In this document: positions 9,272 through 18,125 of the stretch, one piece after another
How the letters are laid out: every line of letters begins with the position of its first letter
Position numbering within the stretch: the stretch's first letter is position 1
Assembly: GCF_047946665.1 (NCBI RefSeq)
Contig: NZ_CP172312.1
Location: 992,001-1,056,000, forward strand
Direction of reading: 5' to 3'
From: Allohahella sp002354735
GTDB lineage: Bacteria > Pseudomonadota > Gammaproteobacteria > Pseudomonadales > Oleiphilaceae
DNA: 64,000 nt
The notes under the pieces: generated by a model
Told to the model about the DNA's origin: nothing
Databases searched by the model: none
Seen by the model: the letters and a program-made list of their open reading frames with translations, nothing else
Position numbers and translations under genes: made by a program

Positions 9272-10369
9272 CTACCAGGGCGCGTCTTCGGCTGTTGTTG
9301 TCTCTTCAGAGTTTTCGTCAGCAGTCGCTGCGGCAGCCTGATTGGCGTCATTGCTGTCGCCGGCGTCGTCAGCCTGTGTCGATGAATCCGCTTTCGCAGG
9401 ATCGGCTTGCGCTTCAGTGTCCGCGCCATCGGCGCCCAATGCAGCTAGCAGATCGTCATGCAGCACACGCATGTCGCTTGTAAACAAATGAAATTCGCTG
9501 GCAAAACGATCGGCAATATCACCGTCAGACTCAGGCATGGAATCGATAGCGGCATCGAGCAGCTTGATCCCGCTCAGCGTGAACTTCTCGTCCAGGGAGA
9601 AGGACATGCGATCTTCCCAGCTCACATCAAGTTTACTGACGAGCAGTCCGTCTTCGATGTGGGACAATACGGCTTCATTAAGGTTTTCCGAGCCCTTGCA
9701 CCGAATGCTCATGCCTTGCTGATCCTGACTGGTCAGTGTACAGGCACCGCCGATGGCGAGGTTTGCGGGTTGGCTCTGATTCTTCACCCAGTCAGTAAAC
9801 TGAAGGGCAGGGTTGACGTCTGGCTTAACGGGCAGGATCGGTAATGAACCGACGTCTTCACGCAGTAGCGAGGTGATCTCATCAGCCTTGTTCGCTGAAG
9901 AGCTGGCGACTACGAGCAGACCCTTGGTAAGGTCGATATAGGCCTTTGACCAGCTGCTTTTGGAAAACGCGCGCGGCAGTAGTTCAGCGATGAGGTCTTC
10001 CTTCATCTCCTGCTTTTCCTTGCGTCTCAGTTTACGGGCATCCTTCATCTCGATGGCCTGCACACGCTGATCGAGTTTCTGGTTTACCACCGACGCAGGC
10101 AGTACCTTTTCGGCTTTCTGCAGCGAAAATAGCAGACAGCCATTCTGTTCATACACCAGGGATTCGGAGTCGTAAGGCAAGGGGTTCGACCAGCCGAAAC
10201 GCACTGGCAGGGAACTGCCGGCGCCGCGGTCTTCGCTCGCTGTGCCGCCGTCTGCGGGGGCTTCCTGAAAGCGGGCACTTTCCAGTGCGGCGGCAAGGCT
10301 CTCCTGGGTGAAGTCGATATCCTTGGTGAAACGATAGAACGAAACCTGTTTGAAATGCATGAGGGGCAT
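9272..10369 (-). CDS. rdgC: Recombination-associated protein RdgC with acidic tail
   Basis: RdgC forms a DNA-encircling ring and limits RecA activity. Family marks include HFKQVSFYRFT at the start, RFGWSNPL, CLLFSLQKAEKVLPASVV, and the KLRRKEKQEMKEDLIAELLPRAF segment. At 365 residues it exceeds the ~303 of E. coli RdgC because the last 55 or so residues form a low-complexity tail rich in Ala, Asp, Glu and Thr, ending EDAPW. The start could be this ATG or the Met at the fourth codon. It converges on the acetyltransferase gene and is divergent from the glutaredoxin-like gene. Confidence 0.94.
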   Translation of the reverse strand: MPLMHFKQVSFYRFTKDIDFTQESLAAALESARFQEAPADGGTASEDRGAGSSLPVRFGWSNPLPYDSESLVYEQNGCLLFSLQKAEKVLPASVVNQKLDQRVQAIEMKDARKLRRKEKQEMKEDLIAELLPRAFSKSSWSKAYIDLTKGLLVVASSSANKADEITSLLREDVGSLPILPVKPDVNPALQFTDWVKNQSQPANLAIGGACTLTSQDQQGMSIRCKGSENLNEAVLSHIEDGLLVSKLDVSWEDRMSFSLDEKFTLSGIKLLDAAIDSMPESDGDIADRFASEFHLFTSDMRVLHDDLLAALGADGADTEAQADPAKADSSTQADDAGDSNDANQAAAATADENSEETTTAEDAPW

Positions 10370-10503
10370 GGGTGCTATGGTACTCTTTGAAGTTGAACAA
10401 ATAGAATTGCGAGGCTGCGCAAGCCTAGCACATGCGTCAGTAATTGCACTCCCGAATGTAGCCCTAATCCGTGCCCGGGAGCACCAGCCGGAACGATTTT
10501 ATC

Positions 10504-10770
10504 ATGACTGAATTCCAGCTCTTCGCGACGGAAGGCTGTACCCTGTGCGAAGTCGCCGAGGCAATGCTCGTCGACTTGCTGGGGCGGCATCCGCAGCTCG
10601 CTTCGCAGCTCAGTATCGCGTATGTGGATATCGCGGAATCGGAGGCCATGGTCGACGCCTACGGCCTGTCGATACCGGTGCTCGCACATTCCGCGCTTGA
10701 GTTACGCTGGCCATTCACGCAAGATGAAGCGCTCGATTTTCTGCGAAGGACGTCTGCTTCCGAGCCATGA
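10504..10770 (+). CDS. Glutaredoxin-like thioredoxin-fold protein
   Basis: An 88-residue thioredoxin-fold protein with redox motif CTLC at residues 12-15 in LFATEGCTLCEVAE and a cis-proline in GLSIPVLA. It resembles the small glutaredoxin-2-like (DUF836) family, whose substrates are mostly unknown. The start at 10504 puts the CXXC at the usual distance from the N terminus; an upstream in-frame start at 10471 would add residues with no family match. The stop overlaps the start of yaaA (ATGA), so the two are translationally coupled, which suits a shared role in redox or peroxide defence. Confidence 0.82.
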   Translation: MTEFQLFATEGCTLCEVAEAMLVDLLGRHPQLASQLSIAYVDIAESEAMVDAYGLSIPVLAHSALELRWPFTQDEALDFLRRTSASEP

Positions 10771-11582
10771 TAGTGCTGCTTTCACCTGCCAAGACCCTCG
10801 ATTACAAAACACCGCTACCCGTAAAACCAGAGAGGCTCGAACCAACCGTGCCCGACTATCTGGCTTCCAGTGCGGATATCGTCGACACCCTGCAAAGATA
10901 CTCACCTGATGAGCTCGGCGGCCTCATGTCTATCAGTGAGGAGCTGAGCCAGCTCAATCATGATCGTTTCCAGCGCTGGCGAATGAATCAGCCGGATGCC
11001 GATAATGACTTACGGTCAGCCATATTTGCCTTTGCCGGCGACGTGTATGAGGGCCTCGATGCCTACTCCCTGAAAAAGGGTGACCTGCAGTTTGCTCAGA
11101 AGCACCTGCGCATTCTCTCTGGGCTGTATGGCATGCTGCGACCGCTCGACACCATGCAGCCGTATCGCCTGGAGATGGGCACACGGCTGAAGTTCGAGAA
11201 GGATGGCAAGGCTTTCAGGAATCTCTACGAATTCTGGGGGGAGCAGCTTGCTGAAGATCTGAGTAACCAGCTGGAAGCCCTCGGGCCCGGCGTACGTAAG
11301 GCCGATCGGCTGATAGTGAACCTGGCCTCACAGGAGTATTTTAAAGCCGTCGACAAACGACCATTGCGCCGGAAGGTCATCACGCCCGTATTCAAGGACA
11401 GAAAAGGTGACGATTACAAGGTCGTCAGCTTCTGGGCGAAGAAGGCCAGGGGCGCCATGGTGAGGTTCATCATCGACCATCGTATCAAGCGGGTCGACAA
11501 CCTCAAGAACTTCGACGTCGACGGTTACAGCTACCGGGGAGACCTCAGTGACGAGTCTCAACTCGTATTTACAAGGGGCTAG
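10767..11582 (+). CDS. yaaA: Peroxide stress protein YaaA
   Basis: YaaA (UPF0246) lowers free iron during hydrogen peroxide stress in E. coli and has a DNA-binding fold. The start MIVLLSPAKTLDY, the NHDRFQRW region, LSGLYGMLRPLD and the C-terminal KKARGAMVRFIIDH are family hallmarks. Length 271 residues against 258 in E. coli. It overlaps the upstream glutaredoxin-like gene by four bases, and an exported protein gene follows 51 bases on. Confidence 0.95.
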   Translation: MIVLLSPAKTLDYKTPLPVKPERLEPTVPDYLASSADIVDTLQRYSPDELGGLMSISEELSQLNHDRFQRWRMNQPDADNDLRSAIFAFAGDVYEGLDAYSLKKGDLQFAQKHLRILSGLYGMLRPLDTMQPYRLEMGTRLKFEKDGKAFRNLYEFWGEQLAEDLSNQLEALGPGVRKADRLIVNLASQEYFKAVDKRPLRRKVITPVFKDRKGDDYKVVSFWAKKARGAMVRFIIDHRIKRVDNLKNFDVDGYSYRGDLSDESQLVFTRG

Positions 11583-11633
11583 CGTATTCATTTGAGGCTC
11601 CCTCTACTCAACAGAACTATCCAAGGATTTTTT

Positions 11634-12230
11634 ATGAAATTGACACAGATTACTTCCGCACTGTTCCTGCTGCTTTCGCTTGCGGCTAGCGGCATCGCTC
11701 AGGCAAAAGACAAATTGGAAGAAGCCGAAATCAAGCGCTGGATTTCGGCGATGCCGGCCATGCAGGCATGGGGAGCAGAAAACCGCGCCAAGCTCGAACA
11801 GCATCAGGATCCAAGTAACGTCATGCCTAACTCGCCGGAGGCCATGGTCAAGCCAATCAAGGAAGCAGGCCTGTATGACGAAGCCGAGAAACTGGTGAGC
11901 AAGCATGGATTCGACAGCCCTGAGGACTTCTCGGAAACGTCACTGCAGATTCTCAGCGCCTATGCGAGCGTGAAAATGAAAGAGGAAATGGGTCAGGACG
12001 TCGATGCCATGTACCAGCAGATGCAGGACGCCAAAAAGGAGCTTGAAAACTCGGGCATGAGCGATCAGCAGAAGCAGATGATGGCACAGCAGTTCGCGAT
12101 GGCCGAGCAGGCCTACGATGCCATCAAGGCCGTGCCTGAGGCAGATCGCAAGGCCATCCAGCCTTTCATGGCAGAAATTGATGCCGCCACGCAGGCAAAA
12201 GCTGCGCCACAGGCTGCTCCGAAGAAGTAA
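11634..12230 (+). CDS. Exported protein of unknown function
   Basis: I do not recognise a family. The 198-residue product starts MKLTQITSALFLLLSLAASG and shows a cleavable signal peptide ending near AQA at about residue 24, so it is probably periplasmic. The mature part is helical, rich in Met, Gln, Glu and Ala, with no cysteines and a Lys/Ala/Pro-rich end. The ATG at 11634 is chosen because AAGGA lies six to seven bases upstream and the signal peptide starts there. It follows yaaA and converges on pdxH. Confidence 0.7.
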   Translation: MKLTQITSALFLLLSLAASGIAQAKDKLEEAEIKRWISAMPAMQAWGAENRAKLEQHQDPSNVMPNSPEAMVKPIKEAGLYDEAEKLVSKHGFDSPEDFSETSLQILSAYASVKMKEEMGQDVDAMYQQMQDAKKELENSGMSDQQKQMMAQQFAMAEQAYDAIKAVPEADRKAIQPFMAEIDAATQAKAAPQAAPKK

Positions 12231-12245
12231 ACTTACGTCGGCCTA

Positions 12246-12965
12246 TCAGGGCTGAAGTCGCGTGAGCCGCCATCCGTCGGGCTCACGCTTGGTGTATTCA
12301 AGGCGGTCGTGCAAGCGGCTGCTGCGGCCCTGCCAGAACTCGTATCGGCTGGGCACGACTCGATAGCCTCCCCAGTTTTCCGGTAGCGTGATCTCATCAC
12401 GATCGGCGTACCTGTTCACAGTCTCTCCGTAAATCTTATCCAGCACCGCTCTCGATTCCACGGCCTCGCTCTGCCGACTGGCCAGCGCGCCGAGCTGACT
12501 CTCGCGAGGACGAGAGTGGAAATAGCGTTCGTCGGCACTACGCTCCAGTCGAATTGCTTCGCCCTGGATAATGACCTGACGTTCCAGGATCAGCCAGGGA
12601 AACAACAGACAAACCTTCGGATTGCTGCTGATTGCACGACCCTTGGCGCTGTCGAGGTTGGTAAAGAAGCAGAACCCCCGCTCATCGAAGCCTTTCAGCA
12701 GGACGGTGCGTTGCCGTGGCATGCCATCGGTGTCTGCAGTGGCCAGCACCATCGCTGTAGGATCAAGATTGACCTTGACCGCTAGTGCGTCTTCCATCCA
12801 CTTGCGGAACTGATCCAGTGGATTGTTCTCGCACGCCTCCTCCAGCAGTACGCCAGTATTGTAGCTGCGCCTGACATCAGCGAGATCGTGACGCGCGACA
12901 GCGCCTCCGCTGCTGCCTTTCAAATCTTCATTCGACTTGTCCTTGTCCGTATAGTCACGCGTCAT
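12246..12965 (-). CDS. pdxH: Pyridoxamine 5'-phosphate oxidase
   Basis: FMN enzyme that oxidises pyridoxine or pyridoxamine phosphate to pyridoxal 5'-phosphate, the last step of vitamin B6 synthesis and salvage. The N-terminal DLADVRRSYNTGVL, the FMN-binding RQRTVLLKGFDERGFCFFTN, SRPRESQLGALASRQS and the C-terminal EFWQGRSSRLHDRL are diagnostic. 239 residues is somewhat longer than E. coli PdxH (218), mostly at the N terminus. Its ATG lies inside the end of the upstream GGDEF-EAL gene (11-base overlap), so it is probably translated from the same message. Confidence 0.97.
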   Translation of the reverse strand: MTRDYTDKDKSNEDLKGSSGGAVARHDLADVRRSYNTGVLLEEACENNPLDQFRKWMEDALAVKVNLDPTAMVLATADTDGMPRQRTVLLKGFDERGFCFFTNLDSAKGRAISSNPKVCLLFPWLILERQVIIQGEAIRLERSADERYFHSRPRESQLGALASRQSEAVESRAVLDKIYGETVNRYADRDEITLPENWGGYRVVPSRYEFWQGRSSRLHDRLEYTKREPDGWRLTRLQP

Positions 12966-14889
12966 GTGGCAGGCTGCCTCCAGACAGCAACAGCTTGTGA
13001 AAAACTTGCGGGGGCAATGGCCGGCTGAAATAGAAGCCCTGTGCCATATCGCAGTTCAGCTGATGCAGCAGGACCCCAGTGGCCTCGTCTTCGATACCTT
13101 CTGCTACGACACGAATATCGAGGGCGTGTGCCAGCTCGACGATGGTCTTCAACAGCGCCTGCTGCTTCGCACTCTGGGTGGCATTGTCGACGAATATCTT
13201 GTCGATCTTGAGGATGTCGATCGGGAGTGTAAGCAAGTAGCTGAGCGAGGAGAAGCCTGTGCCGAAGTCATCGATACTACACAGGACACCCATCGTTCGC
13301 AGTGTGGTCAGGGCAAGCGCGGTTTTCGGCATGTCTTCTATGAAGGCAGACTCGGTCACCTCGATCTCTATTAGACCAGGGTCGATCTGATAGCGCCTGA
13401 GCATCTGGTCGATGGAACCGACAAGATCGCCAAGCTGGAAGTGCTTGGTCGAGATATTCAGCGCGACCGGACAGACCTGGCCTTGCTCGCGCCATTCGGC
13501 CAGCTGTCTGCCCACTTCGTCGATGACCCATTCACCTATTTCGACGATGAAGCCGTTTTCTTCGGCACTCGGAATGAACTGGGCCGGCGAAATCGGGTCG
13601 CCCTGCGCGGGCTGCCAGCGAATCAGGGCCTCAGCGCCGCGTATCCGACGAGTGGCCAGGTCGATTTTCGGCTGATAAACCAGCTTGAACTCCTTGTTGA
13701 GGAGTGCACGGCGTAGGTCCTTCCTCAGCTGCAGCCGGTGATGGGCCATGAGCTCGAGCTGATCGGCGAAGAACTGGAAGTTGTTACGACCTTTCTGCTT
13801 GGCGTGGAACATGGCGATATTCGACTTGCGCAGCAGGGTTTCCGGGTTCTGGCCATCGCCTGGAAACAGGGCAATACCGATGGACACGCTGATATGGATG
13901 GTTTGTCCAAGCAGGGTAAAGGGTTGGGTAATCTGGTGCAGAATCTCTTCGGCCAGCAAGGTCACCTGGAAGGTATCGTTCGCGTCTTCCGACAGCACCA
14001 CGAACTCGTCACCACCATGTCGTGCCAGGGCAGCGCCACGACAGGCGTTTGTGAGGCGCTGTGCAATCAGGCAGAGCAGGCGGTCGCCGAATTCCACACC
14101 CTGCAGTTCATTCACGACCTTGAAGCCATCCACGCCGATGAAGAGCACGGCAGTAGACTTTTTGGCCTTGAGGTCACTTGGTTCACGTGCGGCCTCGCGC
14201 TTCAGCCATTCGGTCAGCAGGTTGCGGTTGGGCAGGCCGGTCAGTGCATCGTGGTGGGAGTTGTGGACTGCCAGCTGCTCGTTCCGCTTGATTTCGGTGA
14301 TATCACTAAAGCTCCATACTCTACCGATCGGCACATTGTCGTGCAGCCGAGGCGTAGTGAAGCACTCGAGGAAGCGTTCGTTCTTCAGCATGACCACGCA
14401 GCGGCTGGTCTGTTCCGGATACTGCTTATTAAAGTTCCACACGCTCGTGAGCTCGTCGAGATTATCGACGCAGGTCTTGAAGCGGCGCCTGATCTCAAAC
14501 TTGTCGAGCGGCCGGTCTCTGGGAATCCCGAACATTTTCAGGAACTGCTTATTGTGAATGATGACTCGACCCTTGAGATCCAGCACCACGATGGCATCCT
14601 TGGTCGAGTTCAGGGTGTCCGACAGCAGCTCATGAGATTGTTTGAGCTCGGTAGTGGAGTTATCGAGCGCCTTGTGCTGCTTTTCCAGAAGTTCATAACG
14701 CTCTTCGAGATCCCGGTTGGATAGCTCGATGGTGCGTTCGAAGCGTCGTCGCGCTTCGTCATGCTGGGTATAGGCCTCGTCAACGGCATCGAGAAAAGAG
14801 TGGGGGAGCTTGTCTGCCGTGATGCTGTGGTCTTCAGCGAGCCGTTCGAGTTGACGTGCGAGCAGCTTGTGACGATTTGGCTCGGTCAT
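12955..14889 (-). CDS. PAS-GGDEF-EAL cyclic-di-GMP protein
   Basis: Cytosolic 644-residue signalling protein. An N-terminal coiled coil (about 40-95) leads to a PAS domain (about 90-200), a GGDEF domain with an intact GGDEF at 292-296, and an EAL domain (about 385-640). Catalytic EAL positions look intact: EALIRW, ALNIS, EVTES, DDFGTGFSS, LKIDK, VAEGIED and AQGF. It may therefore make and degrade cyclic-di-GMP, with the net activity set by PAS input. It overlaps the FIST gene by four bases upstream and pdxH by eleven downstream, implying one transcript. No membrane segment is visible. Confidence 0.93.
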   Translation of the reverse strand: MTEPNRHKLLARQLERLAEDHSITADKLPHSFLDAVDEAYTQHDEARRRFERTIELSNRDLEERYELLEKQHKALDNSTTELKQSHELLSDTLNSTKDAIVVLDLKGRVIIHNKQFLKMFGIPRDRPLDKFEIRRRFKTCVDNLDELTSVWNFNKQYPEQTSRCVVMLKNERFLECFTTPRLHDNVPIGRVWSFSDITEIKRNEQLAVHNSHHDALTGLPNRNLLTEWLKREAAREPSDLKAKKSTAVLFIGVDGFKVVNELQGVEFGDRLLCLIAQRLTNACRGAALARHGGDEFVVLSEDANDTFQVTLLAEEILHQITQPFTLLGQTIHISVSIGIALFPGDGQNPETLLRKSNIAMFHAKQKGRNNFQFFADQLELMAHHRLQLRKDLRRALLNKEFKLVYQPKIDLATRRIRGAEALIRWQPAQGDPISPAQFIPSAEENGFIVEIGEWVIDEVGRQLAEWREQGQVCPVALNISTKHFQLGDLVGSIDQMLRRYQIDPGLIEIEVTESAFIEDMPKTALALTTLRTMGVLCSIDDFGTGFSSLSYLLTLPIDILKIDKIFVDNATQSAKQQALLKTIVELAHALDIRVVAEGIEDEATGVLLHQLNCDMAQGFYFSRPLPPQVFHKLLLSGGSLPHDA

Positions 14890-16100
14890 AGATCTTTTTC
14901 AGCCAGCAAGGTGATCGCCATGGTCTGGTTGTGCAGTCCTGTACCGGCCCTGTCGAGGTCGTGCCGCGGGTCCCGCCCGATTTCGCCATAGGAGTAGAAT
15001 CCAGCCACTGTGCACCGGTCTGGCAGACCCGCCCCGATGGCCTCGAGCTCCTCGTCGGTTCGCTGACCGAGTGCGGCTCGTCGCGCGTAGCAACTTACCG
15101 CGAGGGCAAAGCTGTCCCCGGTAAAATCCTTCGGTATCGCGGCGCTTGCCAAAGCGGTGTCGGCAGCTATACCAGCCGCGCCGACCAATCCTTCCAGGCC
15201 GGCTGTCATAAGACGTGCTTTGGAGCCTTCAGCAATATCACCGGCATAGGTCATCGATGCCTTTTCGTTGTCTACAGCGACAAGCGCACGAATGACTGGC
15301 GCGCCGTCGACCGGCGTTACGAGCAGCGGAAACAGCAGCCCGGTTTTCGGCAGGCCTGAGAAGTACTCACCAAGATAGTCGCGGTAGATATCCAGCGCCT
15401 GACGGTCATCGAGTTCGTAGAGCGTATTACCGCTGGCACGCGTTACCTTCCGGCTGGCGCCGAGGGCCATCCAGCCCCCCTCGAGCCCAATGCCGACCTG
15501 CAGCTGATGGCCGTAAAAGCCTATAGCGCACATCTGGGCTGCGGGTGGTGGCGCATCGCACCAGACGTCGCTGCGTCCGAAGCGGCCATTGTCGCCTGCG
15601 AGGCCGCCGGTGATGGTCACCCGGCTCGGTTGGCTGCTCAATGCGGCCTCAATACCGCTTACCAAGCCTGCTCCGCTGACATGCTGAGCATCAGACAACA
15701 GAATGATATGTCTCAGAGGGCGGTCTTCGCTGGCCTTTTCGTAAAGCGATGTGATGAGGTTGCGGCTTTCTGTCTCGCCGGTGTTCTCGCCGTGCAGTGG
15801 CAGAATCTCGCAGGCAAGATCTGTGGCGTCGAATTCAAGTGATACCAGTGTAACGCCACGGTTACGCACACGTTTGCCAGCTATTTCGCCGGCTGTAGAG
15901 CAACCCACGAGATAGGCATGGGGAAAATGCTGGCGAAGCAATTCGAGCCCGCCCGCCTCCTGCACCGTTCTGAAGGCACCAAAGCACAGTACCAGGTGAC
16001 GGCGGGGTGCACCCGCAAATGGGGTGCCTGTGGCTGCAACAGGCCCCGGTAGTTCAGGTTGCCATTTCGCATCGGCGAAGCGGTAACTGCTAACCTTCAT
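14886..16100 (-). CDS. FIST-domain sensory protein
   Basis: 404-residue protein with FIST N (about 30-215, with YLVGCSTAGEIAGKRV and ITGGLAGDNGRF) and FIST C (about 220-385, with AGFYSYGEIG near the end). FIST domains are predicted ligand-binding sensors, often encoded beside cyclic-di-GMP or chemotaxis proteins. There is no output domain, so it presumably signals through a partner; the PAS-GGDEF-EAL gene starts within its stop codon. No signal peptide is seen, so it is cytosolic. Ligand unknown; small molecules such as amino acids were proposed for the family. Confidence 0.9.
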   Translation of the reverse strand: MKVSSYRFADAKWQPELPGPVAATGTPFAGAPRRHLVLCFGAFRTVQEAGGLELLRQHFPHAYLVGCSTAGEIAGKRVRNRGVTLVSLEFDATDLACEILPLHGENTGETESRNLITSLYEKASEDRPLRHIILLSDAQHVSGAGLVSGIEAALSSQPSRVTITGGLAGDNGRFGRSDVWCDAPPPAAQMCAIGFYGHQLQVGIGLEGGWMALGASRKVTRASGNTLYELDDRQALDIYRDYLGEYFSGLPKTGLLFPLLVTPVDGAPVIRALVAVDNEKASMTYAGDIAEGSKARLMTAGLEGLVGAAGIAADTALASAAIPKDFTGDSFALAVSCYARRAALGQRTDEELEAIGAGLPDRCTVAGFYSYGEIGRDPRHDLDRAGTGLHNQTMAITLLAEKDL

Positions 16101-16294
16101 GATCCGGCTCCGACTCCAGTAAAGCTGTGTATTGCCGCCGTATTCTTCCCGAATACGATGGGGTTCGGTCTGTCGGCGACCGTTCGCAGGCTGCGCTTCC
16201 TGAAAGTATAGACAAGGGCCGCGCGTTTGGCGCGCCCCAGATGCTGCGGGTTTGCGGCAAATAAAACCATATTATAAAAAACGTCGACTACACA

Positions 16295-16325
16295 CTGCCA
16301 TCCCGGTGGCTTATGTAGGTATAAT
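16295..16325 (+). promoter_or_regulatory. Possible sigma-70 promoter for the acyl-CoA synthetase gene
   Basis: A perfect TATAAT (16320-16325) lies about 55 bases before the start codon. The best -35 match, CTGCCA at 16295, has four of six consensus bases and a long 19-base spacer. The 280-base divergent region between the FIST gene and this gene holds no other clear site. Confidence 0.35.
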
Positions 16326-16381
16326 CTCGTGCGCAGGCTCATGGAAACAGCAATAACAGCTAGAAAAAAGGCTTATATAAT

Positions 16382-18064
16382 ATGGAATTAAATACGAATA
16401 TACCGCTCCCGCTTCAAAGGCTTTATCAGTGGGAGCAATCCCGCCCCAGTGACATCTACATGACTCAGCCCATGGGCGGAGATATTGTACAGGACTACAC
16501 CTGGCAGCGTACGGCACAGGAAGTGCGTCGCATGGCCACCTACCTGAAGTCACTGAATCTTCCAGCGGATGCCAAGGTTGGCATTCTGTCGAAGAACTGC
16601 AGCTACTGGATCATGGCCGATCTCGCGATCTGGATGGCTGGCTACGTGTCGGTACCGCTGTACCCAACGCTGAATGCTGAAACCGTTGAGAAGATTCTCG
16701 AACATAGTGAGACTCAGGTTCTGCTCATCGGCAAGCTGGATGATTGGAGCATGATGAAGGACGGCATTTCCGCCGACCTCAAGTGTATCTCTACAGCGCT
16801 GTCACCAGACGACGTCAAGGCGAAATATCCGCAGTGGGACGACATCGTGGCGAAGAACGCACCGATGCAGGAAAGCCCGACGCGTAAGCATGACGAGCTC
16901 GCTACCATCGTTTACACCTCAGGCTCTACTGGCATGCCCAAGGGCGTCATGCTCTCTTTCGGCGCCATGGTTGCTGCCGGTAATGGCGCTGCCAATGCGA
17001 ACGGTCTGACCAAGGACGATCGCATGCTGTCCTATCTGCCACTCGCGCACGTTTTCGAGCGCTACGCGGTAGAGATGACCTCGCTGGATAAAGGCTTCCG
17101 CCTGTTCTTCGCCGAATCGCTCGATACCTTCCTCAAGGATCTCCAGCGCGCTACACCGACAATGTTCATCTCGGTGCCACGTCTCTGGCTCAAGTTCCAG
17201 GCTGGTGTTGTTGCCAAACTGCCACAGAAGAAGTTGGACAAGCTGCTGAAGATCCCTGGCGTTTCATTCCTGATCCGCAAGAAGATCCTCAAGGGGCTGG
17301 GCCTCAACCATGTCCGTCTGGCCGCGAGTGGATCTGCACCGCTGTCTGAAGACATCATCAACTGGTATCGTCGCCTTGGTCTGGAACTGCTCGAAGGCTA
17401 CGGCATGTCGGAAAACTTCGCGTACAGCCACATCATGAAGCCAGGCCGGGTCCGTGTCGGCTATGTTGGTGAGCCTCTGCCAGGTGTGCAGCAGCGTATC
17501 AGTGCTGACGGTGAGATCCAGATCAAGAGCCCCGGCACGATGATGGGTTACTACAAGGAGCCTGAAAAGACTGCTGAAACCTTCACCGACGACGGCTTCC
17601 TGAAGACTGGTGACCGTGGCGAAATCGATGAGATGGGTCGTCTCAAGATCACCGGACGTACCAAGGAAATCTTCAAGACGTCGAAAGGTAAGTATGTTGC
17701 ACCGGCGCCGATCGAGAACAAGCTGGTATCACATCCAGACGTCGAGATGGTCTGCGTCGCTGGTGTCGAACAGCCACAGCCATACGCACTCCTCATGCTG
17801 TCTGAAGGCACCTGGCCGAAGCGCAATACGCCTGAAGTGCGTGAGCGACTTGAGAAGGAGCTGCCGGAGTTGATCAAGTCCGTTAACGCCACGCTCGATC
17901 CGCATGAGCACCTGCAGTTCGTGGTTGTAGTGAAGGATCAGTGGACTATCGAAAATGCCTTCCTGACGCCGACCATGAAAATGAAGCGCAACGTCATAGA
18001 AGATCAGTACAAGAGCCAAGTCGAAGGCTGGTACAACGCTCGCAAGAAGGTCATCTTCGAGTAA
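16382..18064 (+). CDS. Long-chain-type AMP-dependent acyl-CoA synthetase
   Basis: Adenylate-forming enzyme that activates a carboxylic acid, most likely a fatty acid, to its CoA thioester. Motifs: P-loop TIVYTSGSTGMPKGVML near residue 176, GYGMSEN near 340, KTGDRGEIDEMG near 407 and KEIFKTSKGKYV near 427 with the catalytic lysine region. The 560-residue length and insertions match the eukaryote-like ACSL/AAE15 branch rather than FadD. It is a single gene between a divergent FIST operon and a strong terminator. Chain length specificity cannot be read from sequence. Confidence 0.92.
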   Translation: MELNTNIPLPLQRLYQWEQSRPSDIYMTQPMGGDIVQDYTWQRTAQEVRRMATYLKSLNLPADAKVGILSKNCSYWIMADLAIWMAGYVSVPLYPTLNAETVEKILEHSETQVLLIGKLDDWSMMKDGISADLKCISTALSPDDVKAKYPQWDDIVAKNAPMQESPTRKHDELATIVYTSGSTGMPKGVMLSFGAMVAAGNGAANANGLTKDDRMLSYLPLAHVFERYAVEMTSLDKGFRLFFAESLDTFLKDLQRATPTMFISVPRLWLKFQAGVVAKLPQKKLDKLLKIPGVSFLIRKKILKGLGLNHVRLAASGSAPLSEDIINWYRRLGLELLEGYGMSENFAYSHIMKPGRVRVGYVGEPLPGVQQRISADGEIQIKSPGTMMGYYKEPEKTAETFTDDGFLKTGDRGEIDEMGRLKITGRTKEIFKTSKGKYVAPAPIENKLVSHPDVEMVCVAGVEQPQPYALLMLSEGTWPKRNTPEVRERLEKELPELIKSVNATLDPHEHLQFVVVVKDQWTIENAFLTPTMKMKRNVIEDQYKSQVEGWYNARKKVIFE

Positions 18065-18085
18065 GCGTTAATCTGGTACTGCGAA

Positions 18086-18123
18086 GCCTCCCGCTGCCAA
18101 CCGGCGCCGGGAGGTTTTTTTTT
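18086..18123. terminator. Terminator shared by convergent genes
   Basis: A GC-rich stem (CCTCCCG with CGGGAGG) is followed by nine T residues, a strong rho-independent terminator for the acyl-CoA synthetase gene. It ends three bases before the stop of the minus-strand permease gene; read on the minus strand the stem lacks a good T run, so it mainly serves the + strand. Confidence 0.88.
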
Positions 18124-18125
18124 GT

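Noticed and set aside
13738..14724. Long + strand open frame opposite the GGDEF-EAL gene (about 328 codons)
   Set aside because: Lies fully antisense to an intact, motif-complete gene; its product has no signal, fold or family pattern and arises from codon bias of the real strand.
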